A stretch of DNA of 64,000 nt from Zeus faber (lineage: Eukaryota > Chordata > Actinopteri > Zeiformes > Zeidae): positions 3,277,201-3,341,200 of the forward strand of contig OY482866.1 in the NCBI GenBank assembly GCA_960531495.1. Direction: 5' to 3'. Shown piece by piece: positions 9,361 through 19,571 of this stretch. Both the position numbers and the translations under genes were made by a program. Each line of letters starts with the position of its first letter. Within the stretch, counting starts at the first letter, position 1. Below the pieces are notes generated by a model. That model was not told where the DNA came from, ran no database searches, and saw only the letters and a program-made list of their open reading frames with translations.

Positions 9361-9856
9361 TATTCTTTCTTCTAACTACTGAGAGAAAAGAGTAGAGAGG
9401 GGGCTCACCAGCCCCTCTTGTCAGGAGGAGTTAACTAAATTCCACTCTTGTGTGAAGCACCACCCCTTGCTCCACCTCTTATGTTTAGCAAAGACTTCCA
9501 GTATGGACTGGTCGTCAGCGAGTGAACATCCTGTTTTGGCTCCCGTAGGGACAGCCCAGCTCAATGCAGTTACACGGACTCGTAAATCAAAGCTGTTTTC
9601 TCTCAGCAGTCGAAACACAAAACCTCTTTTCTTGCATCAAGAACCAGAGTCTCCCTTCACCCCAACAAGACCATCTGCTCTTTTAACCAGACAGTACTCA
9701 CAGAAATCACCACCACACACACCCCAAGCACAAAAAGAAAAAGAAAAAACCCACACGCCAATCAAACAAATCACAAATCCTCCTTCCAATTCAGAGCAGG
9801 AGATTTTCTTTTCTTTTCTGGATGTGTTCATGTATGTGTAGGCAGACTGTGGCTCT

Positions 9857-10080
9857 AGTCCTTCAGAAGGCTCATTTTGTTATCAACTATATAAAGTCCT
9901 GTAAAGGTTCATATCCTTTATCAAATGCACAAACGTCCTTGGAAAAAAGGCTCATATATATTTATCAAAAGTCCTTAGAGAAAGGCTCATATATGTTTAT
10001 CAAAAGTCCTTAAACAGGCTCATATATGTTTATCAACTTTACAAAGTCCGTATACAGGCTCATATATGTTTATCACTAAA
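9857..10080. repeat. Degenerate tandem repeat, about 35-45 bp unit
   Basis: Five to six imperfect units carrying the core ggctcatatatgtttatc followed by an aaagtcctt-like segment. The same unit recurs at 13999-14075 and 14530-14608, which suggests those stretches come from a related retroviral leader. Confidence 0.7.
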
Positions 10081-10489
10081 GGGGCAAGAAATGTTTTTCT
10101 TTATGTATTATTCAACTGCTCACCACATATATATACCTATTTAATAACACATATATTCTATATCACATACACATACACAAAACATTACACAAAGCTCTTC
10201 TACCTCTGCAGCCGCGGCACTTTCACACTCACACACACAAAAAGAAAAAAAGAAAAAGATATGTCTGACCAGCAGAACATCTAATCCCCAGAGACTTTAA
10301 CAGCGCTTAGCTTTATGTTTTACGTCGACTCATTTATACTTTTCTAATTTCATCAAAATTTTCACTTTGGCCAGACTTTTAAAATTTTACTTTGGCCACA
10401 CTTTTAACAAATTATTTTTAATCAGATTCTCTCATCATGCATGTTCACTAGTTCTCCAGAGCAGGTTCTGCCCTGTTTTTCCTCACTTT

Positions 10490-11165
10490 TCTTTACAAAC
10501 TTAATTATTATTTTTTTTTTCATCTTTTGAGCCTTTAACTTGTAACTGTTTTTATTTCACTTTATCCTTTTCATCTTACTTTAGCTCAAACTTTATTTTT
10601 CATCTTTAGCCTTTAACTTGTAACTCTTTTTATTTGACTTTATCTTTTTCATCTCACTTTAGGCTTTTAACTTTTATCTCTTTTTCACTTTACTTTCTTC
10701 TTTTTCATCTTACTTTATATAATTTTATTTTGAGTCAGTTCCCCTGGCCAGGGTTATTTCCTCTTGTTTTTTCCTACCTAGATTTGACTATATTATATCT
10801 TCATTCGGCCAACTTTCACGCAGCATTTAATGTACACATGTCTTACTGTTTAACGAGATACGGGCCCTGTCTTCGTTTATCTTGCATGGTTATTTAAATA
10901 ACTTTTGGCTACTAGTTCTGCCATTCTACAATTACTTTTTATTTCTACTTTCTCAACATCTTTTAAGCCTTTAACTTTTCTCATCTCTATTCTCTATTTC
11001 AACTCTTAACTTTTATTTCTCTCGTCTCTATTCTCTATTTCAACTTTTAACTTTTAACTTTTATTTCTCTTGTCTCTATTCTCTATTTCAACTTAATTCT
11101 CTTTTTCTTCACCTATTATTCTCTTATTCCCCTTATTTACTTTTACATCTTAATTAACCCCAATT
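10490..11165. repeat. Pyrimidine-rich tandem repeats
   Basis: Plus strand is dominated by cttttaact, tttttcatctt and ctctattctctatttcaac-type units. Two families occur: roughly 85-bp units at 10520-10720 and roughly 50-bp units at 10960-11100. On the retroviral sense (minus) strand this is a long purine-rich tract. Confidence 0.65.
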
Positions 11166-11287
11166 TAGACGGAAACTCACTTCACACATCAACACATCAT
11201 CTCCATCCCCGCATAATCTCAGTGTAGTCTCCCTGCCAAAAACATACCGCTCCTAGCCCACATAACAGCTCAATTTTGTGAGAGGTC

Positions 11288-11293
11288 ACTCAC
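11288..11293 (-). promoter_or_regulatory. Candidate major splice donor of the retrovirus
   Basis: The minus strand reads CAGG|GTGAGT about 55 nt downstream of the primer binding site, the usual place for the donor used to make spliced env mRNA. No acceptor was assigned. Confidence 0.5.
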
Positions 11294-11347
11294 CCTGAGA
11301 GCGGCAGTTCGCTGGAGCAGGCAGCATCGGCAGATGAGGCCCAACAG

Positions 11348-11365
11348 ATCCTGTTCGTGACGCCA
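11348..11365 (-). promoter_or_regulatory. Retroviral primer binding site
   Basis: The minus strand has TGGCGTCACGAACAGGAT three bases after a CTACA that ends the LTR. TGG pairs with a tRNA 3' CCA. I could not assign the tRNA with confidence. Confidence 0.65.
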
Positions 11366-11368
11366 CTT

Positions 11369-11760
11369 TGTAGTTTAGTTTCTAGATGGGTGTGATGTGT
11401 TGAAGAATGAAGGAGTGACCGCTGACACTGACTCGAATAAAATAATGATTTTATTACACAAATCAGCATCAAACCAGACTTGCCATGGATGTCCTGGGAG
11501 AGACCCGAGCCAGAAGGAATCTCTCCCAAGTGACGCTCTGCACTCGCTTTTAAAGCTGTACAAAGATAACATACCACATCTGGTTCCAATCCATAGGTGC
11601 CCGCTCAGCCTATATCCTGTCCTAAATGTAAACCTTTCCTCCTCTGGTCGAGCTGGAAGAATCAACAAAATTCCTCTCCCATAGGACCTCTCAATAGACC
11701 CATTGTTGTTTTCGTTCTTCGTATGACATCGAGGCAATAAATCTAATACTAACATAGTTA
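11369..11760 (-). repeat. Retroviral 5' LTR (U5, R and part of U3; outer edge not determined)
   Basis: Reading the minus strand: a TTTAAAAG TATA-like box at 11548-11555, then about 95 bp to AATAAA at 11449-11454, then U5 ending in ACTACA at 11369 just before the primer site. This order (TATA, R, poly(A) signal, CA end) is diagnostic of an LTR. I found no matching TG...CA outer boundary between 11760 and 12500, and the partner LTR lies outside the window, so the right coordinate is approximate. Confidence 0.6.
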
Positions 11761-12429
11761 ATATTATGACCGCACTATATCTCAGCTTTGGGAGCTCAGT
11801 AACCTATTCACCTCAAACCTTCCAGACACCTCACTACCTAATAGAATCTAACACGAGAAATAAAATATAAAACATTGAACTTCTTCCCAGATAACATTTA
11901 AAACAAACAAGAAACAATTCTGACAGTGCATTGCTCCAGGAGCGATTGACAGGGAAAACCCCATTTGTCTTAGAGGGAAAAAACCTGCCAACATCCGTAT
12001 TATTGAACGGGCATTCACTCACCACCTGGACCGTTTACAAAAAAAGAGCAAACAAAAAGTACAGAGTAATTTCTTAGGAGCAATGTTTCCCTGGGTGTGA
12101 TACTGGATCTCGCAGCTTTTTAGCTCTTAACCTCATGCGAGGTGTGCTGACTCCACTGTGTAGATCTTTCTTTCTCGAACCCTGGTCAACTAGATGCAGT
12201 CATCGTTTTCACCGCTTTCAGCCAGACCCAGTCGGAGACTCTTACAGCCTTACCCGACGGTGGGTTGATTCGCTCTCCAGCGTGGCCCTGTATCTTTGAG
12301 GAGAGAGAGAGACTACCAGAACAGTTAGGATACCATAGTACAATGCGTGAACCACGCGGGTAAGGTCCAGGGGCAGTAAAGGGAGAGTTAAGTGTGAGGT
12401 CCAGGGGCGTTCCCCTTTTACCAAAACCT

Positions 12430-12430
<1 letters not shown>
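11761..12430. other. No gene seen; possible U3 and flank
   Basis: This stretch has no ORF with recognisable similarity. It may contain the rest of the retroviral U3 and unrelated flanking DNA. Confidence 0.4.

Positions 12431-12474
<44 letters not shown>
12431..12474. repeat. (CA)n microsatellite
   Basis: An uninterrupted CA dinucleotide run of 44 bases. Confidence 0.95.
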
Positions 12475-12479
<5 letters not shown>

Positions 12480-12558
12480 AGAGCCATGGAAATCAGACCT
12501 TCAGAGAAGAACTAGAAGAGGATCCATATGATCCGCCACGATTATTTTTATTATTCCA

Positions 12559-12559
<1 letters not shown>

Positions 12560-12594
<35 letters not shown>
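12560..12594. repeat. (ATT)n microsatellite
   Basis: A run of about 11-12 ATT triplets in an AT-rich context. Confidence 0.9.
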
Positions 12595-12595
<1 letters not shown>

Positions 12596-12620
12596 TAATT
12601 ATTTGTATTATTATACCAAT

Positions 12621-13990
12621 TCCAATTATTTTTCAGAAACATCCAAATAAAAAGGGAGTGCGTAGTCTGGGATGGCAAGGGCGAGCGAGACGTGTGGTCG
12701 CGAGTAATCAAATAGGGCATACCACTGCAGTTGGTCAGGCGTCAAGTCCAATTGGTGTTTTCTAAGTTTGCAATGAAAATGTCATGGTAAACGAGATCTG
12801 GGGTCGTTTAGGGTGACGTGGTATGGGTCTTTCGGTGGGACGAAAGGTCGGATGGACTGCAACCAGGGTTTCCATTTGGTGTACAGGGAAAGTATTCCCC
12901 TTTTTTCAAGTGTCTCTGGGCATACTCTGCCCCAGTATACATCTTCTTGTTTTCTTTTGTTCTCCGAGGCCTGGTTGGCCTTCCCAAACTTCTTCACTAA
13001 TTTATCTGCAAGTCCATCAATCGTTCCCCCACTAACTGTTGTACCACCTTTTCCAATTTAAGGCGACTGCTAGCTTTTGCTCCAGTTGTGCTTTCAGCGA
13101 TGATCCCTGCTGCGCTGCAGGGGGATGCTTTGGCATATGACGATGTGGCCTCACGGTGTTTGTGTCGTTTATGGGCATCGTTACACGCAAGTTGTAAACC
13201 GTGACCTCCTGTCATGATCTCCGCCTTCTTCTACCTTCCCCTCCCTCTCCTTACCGGTCCCATTAGCCCAACTCTATTCACCTGCGCACACAGCTGTTCC
13301 AGATCTGCAATCTAACCCCTATATATGCCTCTCTCACCAGTCACCCATTGCCAGATTGTCTTCGATGCTTGCACCAGACTCTCCAGCGTTCTCCAGACTG
13401 ATTCCCTGCTACCGACTCTGCCTCGCTCCGACCAGGTATCCTGCCTGCCACTCCGCCTGTCTTCTGTCTGCACTCCTCGTTGTCGAACCTGCCTGTCCCC
13501 GGCGATGTATCCTGCCTGCTCCCTGCCTGTCTTCCGTCTGCTCTACAAATAAAAGACATTACCAAATATCCCTGCCTGTCTTTGTGCTCTAATTGGGTCC
13601 TAACCACACCCGTTACACCTCCATCTTCTCCACTTGCACTGTTTTTTGTGTTTATGGGCATCGTTACACGCGAGTTGTAAATCGTGACAGATTGCCATTC
13701 TTTTTGCCGCATTTTCACAGGCTGTTTTAGTCTTTCTTTTTACGCGTTTATTATATTTATGATCTTTTTTCACTCAGGCCAAATCATCAACTGCTTGTTT
13801 ACATACAGTGCAAAATGCCTCGCACAATGCTTTTATTTCGGTCTCTTTATCGTCCGGGGGTTATATGTTTTTGTCCCGTAACTCATTTTTTAGTGATGTC
13901 AATTGGAATTCTCTTTTAGGTCTTTCCTTCTGAGTCCTCCCAAATATAATCCCTTTATTGCTTCCCATTTTTCTCCGAATGTTTCCATGG
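12621..13990 (-). pseudogene. Decayed retroviral-like gene with a second H-x-T/H-x-S pair
   Basis: On the minus strand, fragments in shifting frames read from about 13990 down to 12621. The start is an ATG followed by an E-K-W-E-A-I-K-G-L-Y run; then come Cys- and Lys/Arg-rich pieces, then a W-K-P-W-L segment leading to Y-H-V-T-L (His codon 12818-12820). After a frameshift comes an L-T-P-D-Q segment with R-P-H-V-S-L (His codon 12692-12694). The spaced H-x-T/H-x-S pair recalls the 2H-like segment in the intact pol at 5.4-5.8 kb. Stops and frameshifts are numerous, and a solo LTR interrupts it. I cannot name the parent family with certainty; a degenerate Gag-Pol piece of a different retrovirus is my best reading. 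Confidence 0.4.
13210..13617 (+). mobile_element. Solo LTR, Ty3/Gypsy-like, with CCTCC target duplication
   Basis: It begins TGTCATGATC and ends CCGTTACA, has TATATATGCC and AATAAA in the expected order, and is flanked on both sides by CCTCC (13205-13209 and 13618-13622), a 5-bp target site duplication. No internal region is present, so it is a recombined solo LTR. It splits the decayed retroviral-like gene. Family assignment to Gypsy is inference from LTR length and target size. Confidence 0.8.
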
Positions 13991-13998
13991 TCATATTT

Positions 13999-14608
13999 TA
14001 CGAACTTACTGATCAAATGCACAAACGTCCTTTATAAAAGGCTTATATATGTTTTATCAAATTTTTAAACGTCCTGTAGAAGAAACAGAAGAAGAAACAG
14101 TCTTTATTTATCACGCAACACACCACACTACAACACATGCTTGCACACACACACACACATGCACATGCTTTTTGATGGTGGCCGGTGAAATGGATTCTCT
14201 GCTTTTGACCCATCCTGGCTTGTCCTTCCTCCGGGGGCACAGCCAGGAGCAGTGGGCAGCATACGTAGACGCGCCCGGGGACCAGGTGATAAATGTCCAT
14301 TGCTGGTCAGACAATGATGGGTGCATGTTTTTGGTGGGGGTCCTTACTGACGTGAGGTGGAGGAAACCCCATGTGAGCACGGGGAGAACATGCAAACTCC
14401 ACACAAAAAGGCTCCTATTCGGGAGATAACCCGCCGGAGCACGGTGCCAACAGCGCCCCAGGCGGGAATCAAACCCAGGACCTTCTTGCTGTGAGGCAGC
14501 AGTGCAATACACTGCGCCACCGTGCCACGTAAAAGGCTCATATATTTTTATCAAACGTCCTTAAAGAAGGCTCATAATCTTTTACAAAGTCCGTAAACAG
14601 GCTCATAT
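13999..14608. repeat. Leader-type tandem repeat, second locus, split by a SINE
   Basis: Units with the ggctcatatatgtttatc core match those at 9857-10080. The array is interrupted by the SINE at 14077-14527. It lies directly upstream (on the minus strand) of the decayed retroviral-like gene, as the first array lies upstream of gag. Confidence 0.65.
14077..14527 (-). mobile_element. tRNA-derived SINE
   Basis: On the minus strand a tRNA-like head (GTGGCGCAGTG A-box region, GGTTTGATTCC-like B box) lies at the right end, followed by a unique body and a CA/TG-rich 3' part ending in a TTTATT-type tail on the plus strand. A partial relative of the 3' part is at 39840-40000. It is not a tRNA gene: the body continues far beyond tRNA length. 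Confidence 0.7.
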
Positions 14609-15734
14609 CAGTGACGTGCAGTCAGGGGAGGCAGGTGAGGCTGTGCCTCCCCTGTCATCATGAGAGGAAAAAGAAACGAAATAATAAAATAACAAGTATT
14701 AATATTTGTCCTCTGGACTATGATTTTGGTGTGGTTCTTAATGTATTTTGACCATTTTTATAGTAAAAATCGCAGAAAATTCTGTATTTCCTGCTTAAAT
14801 AAACGGAGTCTCCTTCGGAGACGAGAGGTGAGGCATGGACAGCCGAGCCTCCCTCCAGATTGAGCAATCACTCACAAACTGGATTGAGCGCGTGCAAATG
14901 GCGCATGCTTGTTCCCATTTCTGTGTATGTTTCCAATATGATGGTTGAGGACACTTTTATGTAATAAAAGTATACGTCTTCTTTTCCATGGTGTTCAGTA
15001 ATGTATTTCACGTATGTGTGTAATATTTACATCTTCTTCTTCTTTTTCTTCTTCATAAATCCACAGGGAAAATGCTTGCCTTGAGGCAGGCAGTACCTCT
15101 GCCTCAAGGAAGGCGGCGATAGTGAGCAGCCTGATAGCCTGCCACCAGCCAGGTCACGGTCAACTCTAACCCGTGTGCAAAAAGTAAACACAACAAGTGT
15201 GCTGTGCGACGCTGTAGAGCTTAGCGACAAGTTGTCATTTCTCGCCCTGAAAATGGAGGATTTGATTTCTAAACTAAGAAATTTTTCAAAGCTGGACTTT
15301 CAGTCAAAGCAAGAAGTCAGCTTGTGCTCACTATACCTGCAACAACGGCGTCTGTGGAAAGGTCGTTTTCTGCATTGAAAAGGATCAAAACATAGTCGAA
15401 ATCGGACTGACCAAGGACGGCTTTCTTCACTGGCAGTTATCTCAATTGAGGCAGAGAGACTTTTAAAACTCAAAGGAGCCAGAGGACAACAAGAGGACTT
15501 TTACAACAAAATCACGGAGATCTTCGTCCAGAAGGAAAGGCGAATGACGTGCAGTGAGGGTTGGGGTTGGGGAGGCACTGACTCACAAGTCAGATTTACA
15601 AACATACAGTAGGAAAATCATAGTCCAGAGGACAAATATGAATACTTGTGTTATTTTATTATTTTGTTTCTTTTTCCTCTAATGATGACAGGGGAGGCAC
15701 AGCCACACCTGCCTCCCCTGACTGCACGTCACTG
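14609..15734 (+). mobile_element. hAT-type DNA transposon, internally deleted, with ~120-bp terminal inverted repeats
   Basis: Both ends start CAGTGACGTGCAGTCAGG and the two arms (14609-14730 and 15610-15734) are near-identical inverted copies. Plus-strand remnants at 15320-15545 encode a hAT C-terminal dimerisation region (A-S-V-E-R-S-F-S-A-L-K-R-I, then L-S-S-L-A-V-I-S-I-E) with stops and a frameshift. The 8-bp flanks do not match (gctcatat versus ctcgcagg), so one flank has been rearranged or the target duplication has decayed. The catalytic DDE core is missing, hence non-autonomous. Confidence 0.78.
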
Positions 15735-15797
15735 CTCGCAGGAGATAGCGTGACGGAAGGTATCATCTGCGAGAAGGCAAAAATGATCTACACATTC

Positions 15798-16269
15798 TGT
15801 ATGCGACTCCAAAACAAATGAAATAAGCCGCTGAGAGGCGATGATAAGGGGCCTATTGTCCGACGCGCTTCTAAACAAACAAATGTCGATGCGCTGAATC
15901 CAACGAATGCGTTTAAGGGTGTTTATTAAATCAACATAAGGAAACTTAAATAAACGGTGCCTTTAACTCATAATACAGCGATCAAAACAAATAAACGAAA
16001 TCAAACTAAAGCGTTCAAACTAAAGCGGTCAACGAAAGTGTGGGTTCCCCAAACACCCCCTCTCACTCTGATTATCAGCAGGAGATCAGCTGGTGCCTTT
16101 TAAAGTGACGCCCATATGCCTGTCAATCATTCATCCCACACACGTGATAGTAAACTCATTCATTGACCAAATATAACCCAAAACATAATCATAATAACTC
16201 ATAATAAATTCTAATACAATAAACCTGATAATAAATCAATTAATAGCAAACCAATTCATGGCTCCTACA
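15798..16269 (-). repeat. BEL/Pao 3' LTR (unit 1)
   Basis: 472 bp, TGT...ACA ends, matching the right LTR at 21673-22161 closely. The right LTR carries extra copies of a caaactaaagcg-type short repeat, which explains the length difference. Confidence 0.9.
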
Positions 16270-16631
16270 CGCCAGCCCCTAATTATTAGGTTATTACATA
16301 ATAATTACATCATAGGAGCACATGAAATAATGTAAAAAAGTTCCCCTTTTTTTTTTTTCCACATTTACATAACATGCAAATCTTCTTTCTTGAGTCGCGA
16401 AAAAACTAGGTTTCGTAAAGAATGTTCATAACGAGTGTTCGTAATCCAGAGGTTCCCGCGCAGTTATTTGCAGAGTAAACGCTCTCGTCGCCAAGTCATG
16501 AAAAGTCAAAAAAAAAAAAAAAAAAAAAGTCAAACGTCAAAAGTCAAACCCCAAGCAATTGTAATCCAAAGAATTGTAATTATAATCCATCTTCAGCCTG
16601 TATCCAACAAGCCGTGGCAATTGTCCAAACT
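16270..16631. other. BEL/Pao 3' untranslated region
   Basis: Between the integrase end and the 3' LTR. Contains A-rich and T-rich runs (16507-16528 poly(A) on plus) and no coding signal. Confidence 0.6.
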
Positions 16632-17804
16632 TTAATCTTCTTCTGCCTCCTGGATCAAGCAGATCTTTGTTATTGGCCGATCCAGACAGCTGTTGTTCTT
16701 TGTTTTAATGCGCACTTGACGCACAAAGCCCTTCTTGTCCGGAAAGGTTTGTAGGACTCGTCCCATGATCCATGAGTTCCTAGGTGCTGTGTTGTCCACA
16801 ATAAGCACTATATCTCCGGGGACAATGTTGCGTTTCACTCCTGACCATCTCTGGCGCTCCTGCAATTGAGGTAGTTACTCCTTAAGCCATCTCTTCCAGA
16901 ACAAGTCTGACATATATTGGGTTTGTCTCCATCGCCTGCGAGAATAATTGTCTGTCTCTTGGAAGACTCCAGGTGGCAAAGATGGTAAGGTTTTTGACAG
17001 CAACAGGTGGTTTGGCGTCAGTGCCTCGAGATCATTCGGATCCGTGGATGCCTTTGTTATTGGGCGGCCATTGATGATTGCCTCCACTTCACAGAGCACA
17101 GTGTGAAGACCTTCTTCGTCCAGGTTTTGTACATTCAATGTGGAATTGAGGACTTTCCTTATTGATCTTATTAGCCTCTCCCAAGATCCTCCATGATGCG
17201 ATCCACCTGGGGGGTTGAATTTCCACTTTATTCCCTTCTGAAGAAGAACATCGTTGATCTGTGACTGGTTCCATTGTTCAATGGCTGTTCTCAATTCCCG
17301 CTCTGCTCCCTTGAAATTGGTCCCATTATCAGAGCACAATTCCTGGACTTGACCCCGTCTTGCTATGAAGCGTCTGAGAGCATTTATGAAGGCATCAGTG
17401 TCTAGTGAAGCTGCCACTTCAATATGGATAGCTCGTATGGCCATGCAAGTAAAAATGACCCCATATCTCTTCACTACACTTCTTCTGCTCTTCACCTCGA
17501 AAGGGCCAAAGTAGTCTACTCCAACACGAGTAAACGGGGGTTTATCGGGAGTCACTCTTTCAGGGGGTAAGTCAGCCATCTGCTGAGATACTGGCTGAGC
17601 ATTCAGCTTTCGACAGGTGACACACTTCGATAGTACTTTCCTTATGGCTGTACTGGCTCCAGTGATCCAATATCTCTCACGCAACTTAGACAACATGTGG
17701 TTTCGTCCACTATGTCCCACTTCATGATGAACGTGCCTCAGAAGCATGAAGGAGATGTGCATGTCCTTGGTCAGTATTACAGGATGCTTAGCTTCCGCCG
17801 GCAT
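16632..17804 (-). pseudogene. BEL/Pao integrase
   Basis: Two ORFs in the same frame (17804-16875 and 16865-16632) are separated by an in-frame TAA at 16875-16877. Seen: HHCC zinc finger (H-H-E-V-G-H, then C-V-T-C), the DDE core (G-V-D-Y-F-G-P-F; S-D-N-G-T-N-F; G-S-H-H-G-G-S-W-E), and a C-terminal domain with P-G-D-I-V-L-I. Catalytic residues are preserved; the stop removes only the C-terminal domain. Known role: insertion of the retrotransposon cDNA. A frameshift near 17810 separates it from the rest of pol. Confidence 0.85.
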
Positions 17805-17826
17805 AGATGACTTACTGAGCCGACTC

Positions 17827-19371
17827 TCATGACACCATCAGTGGGTAAAGTGGGTAGATGTGACTTTGCTCCTTCACACTTTTGCCTTTGTGCAGCCTGG
17901 AGACTTCTTCTGGAAACCTCTTCAGTTGGCTGAACTTGATGATCTCCATTTCTGCCTTATCAAGCTTCTCCACTGACAGGCCTCTTGAAACAGTTTCCTT
18001 CTTAAAGGTTTCCATATTCTTTTCCATTGAATGTCTCTTTTGGTCCATGTTCATGTCAGACTGTTCAAGGTCCATTTTCAATTTTCTCTTCCTCTTACAA
18101 AGAGACAAGATCCAGGTCTTAAATCGCAAGATCCAAGCCACAGACTTTCTCAGACAGGTCCAAGAGTCAAAGTAGTAGATCATGCGAGTCACTGCATCAA
18201 CCTCTTCTCCAGCCTGTACAGCATTGATGGAAATCCCATCCATTCGTGGGATGGTGACGACCTTTAATGGAGCTACCCGAGCTCTTCCCATGACAAAGGC
18301 ACTGTGGACTTGAGAGAGTGCATTTTTAGAGACGAGGTAAGTCACTACTCCATAGCCTTCCTCACTTACGTCACAGAAATGATGTAGCTGTGCTGTGACT
18401 ACTTCTCCAAAATCCAAGGGTTTCAGACATCTTGTGATGTTACATTTCTCCAATTGGTGAAGTTCATCAAGCCAACTTGTCCACTTCTGGGCTACTGTCT
18501 CAGGGACCACATCATCCCATCCAAGTGCTCTTCTGCACAGATCCCTCATGATCTTCTTTGCAGACAGTACGACAGGACTTAAGATGCCCAGAGGATCGTA
18601 AACAGAATGGACTGTCGAGAGAACTCCTCTTCTGGTGAGAGGTCTGTCTTTCATCAGGATTTTGAACTTGAAAGTATCAGACTGAATACACCATTCCACA
18701 CCAAGAGCTCTCTCCACAGATAGTGAGTCTTGGTCCATGTCCAACCTCTTCATGTTCTTAGCTCTGTGGCTTTCAGGTATTGCAGCCATGACATTGTGCC
18801 GGTTGCTTATCCATTTCGTAAGCTTAAATCCACCCTTAGCACAGATGGCGATAAGTTCCTCCGTGCTGCATTCCGGGAAATCTGTCTTAAACTGCTGCTG
18901 CCAAAGTTCATCCAGGTTCACGACAGACACCCTGTTCACACATACCTCTGCCTGCTGACAATCAATTGCATCATCGCCCAGCATTGTCCTGATTGCATAA
19001 GGACCATTATTGACACTGCGAATCACTTGCAATGGCTCTAATGCTGCTGGAACGTTTGTGCCTATCAATAGCCCAATGTCAGCGTCAATCTCCGGCAGGT
19101 GAACATGTCTCAAGTGAGGCCATCTCTGAAGATCCTTCTGTCTCGGGATATTTCCCTTGTAAACAGGCATACACGCCTGTGTGTTAGCTTTGGGAAGTTC
19201 ACAGAAGTGCTCCTCATTCAATCTGGCCACTTCCAGTCCTGGCACACTGTAGCTAGGAACAACTTTCTCTTGGCCCATTGTCCGCAGGAGAATATGTACC
19301 TTCCTTCCTGTAAGGTTAAGTTTGTGCATTAAAGCTTCGGTACAGAACACAGCGGAACTTCCTGGGTCCAA
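17827..19371 (-). pseudogene. BEL/Pao pol remnant: protease start and RT/RNase H fragments, RT core deleted
   Basis: The ORF begins at the aspartic-protease-like L-D-P-G-S-S motif and runs through the protease. Near residue 185 it jumps from the region before RT to the part after the catalytic motif (R-R-G-V-L-S-T-V-H-S-V-Y-D-P-L-G). The fingers and palm, including the Y-x-D-D box, are absent. Downstream it reaches I-P-R-M, then lacks most of RNase H before a Lys/Glu-rich tail. In units 2 and 3 the protease frame is open further upstream; here it is cut by a stop near 19384 within a cluster of substitutions. Confidence 0.8.
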
Positions 19372-19571
19372 GAAAGCATTTTACTTTACAATTTTACTGC
19401 CCTTCTTGGATTTCACATGTACTGGTACAATAGGGAATTTACAATCGTCACCAGCCCCAGTAAGGCCACTTGATACTAGCGTACTGTCCACTGATATCCC
19501 TGGTTCTCTCACAGATTGGTCAGAGTCTTTGTCCTTCTCTCTTGGAGTGATGTGAAGTACGGTAGGATGTC

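Larger units (their letters stand above)
8350..11347 (-). other. Long retroviral 5' leader between primer site and gag
   Basis: About 3 kb separate the primer binding site from gag. I see no convincing gene: minus-strand ORFs at 9421-9618 (65 aa) and 9637-9831 (64 aa) have no recognisable motif. 8350-9400 is AT-rich. 9857-10080 is a degenerate tandem repeat and 10490-11165 is strongly pyrimidine-rich on the plus strand. Typical retroviral leaders are a few hundred bases, so an insertion, an unrecognised upstream reading frame, or a spliced leader are possible. Confidence 0.55.

Noticed and set aside
9452..9841. 129-aa plus-strand ORF in the retroviral leader
   Set aside because: Low-complexity Lys/Pro/Thr content and no motif. 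Antisense to the provirus.
9857..10080. CRISPR-like array
   Set aside because: Units are imperfect and spacers are not unique; it is a degenerate tandem repeat in vertebrate DNA.
12186..12487. Cys-Val repeat ORFs on the minus strand
   Set aside because: Translations of the (CA)n microsatellite at 12431-12474.
14450..14527. Possible tRNA gene from the GGTTTGATTCC-like box
   Set aside because: The box belongs to a SINE head. There is no cloverleaf-length unit with a discriminator end, and the SINE body continues.
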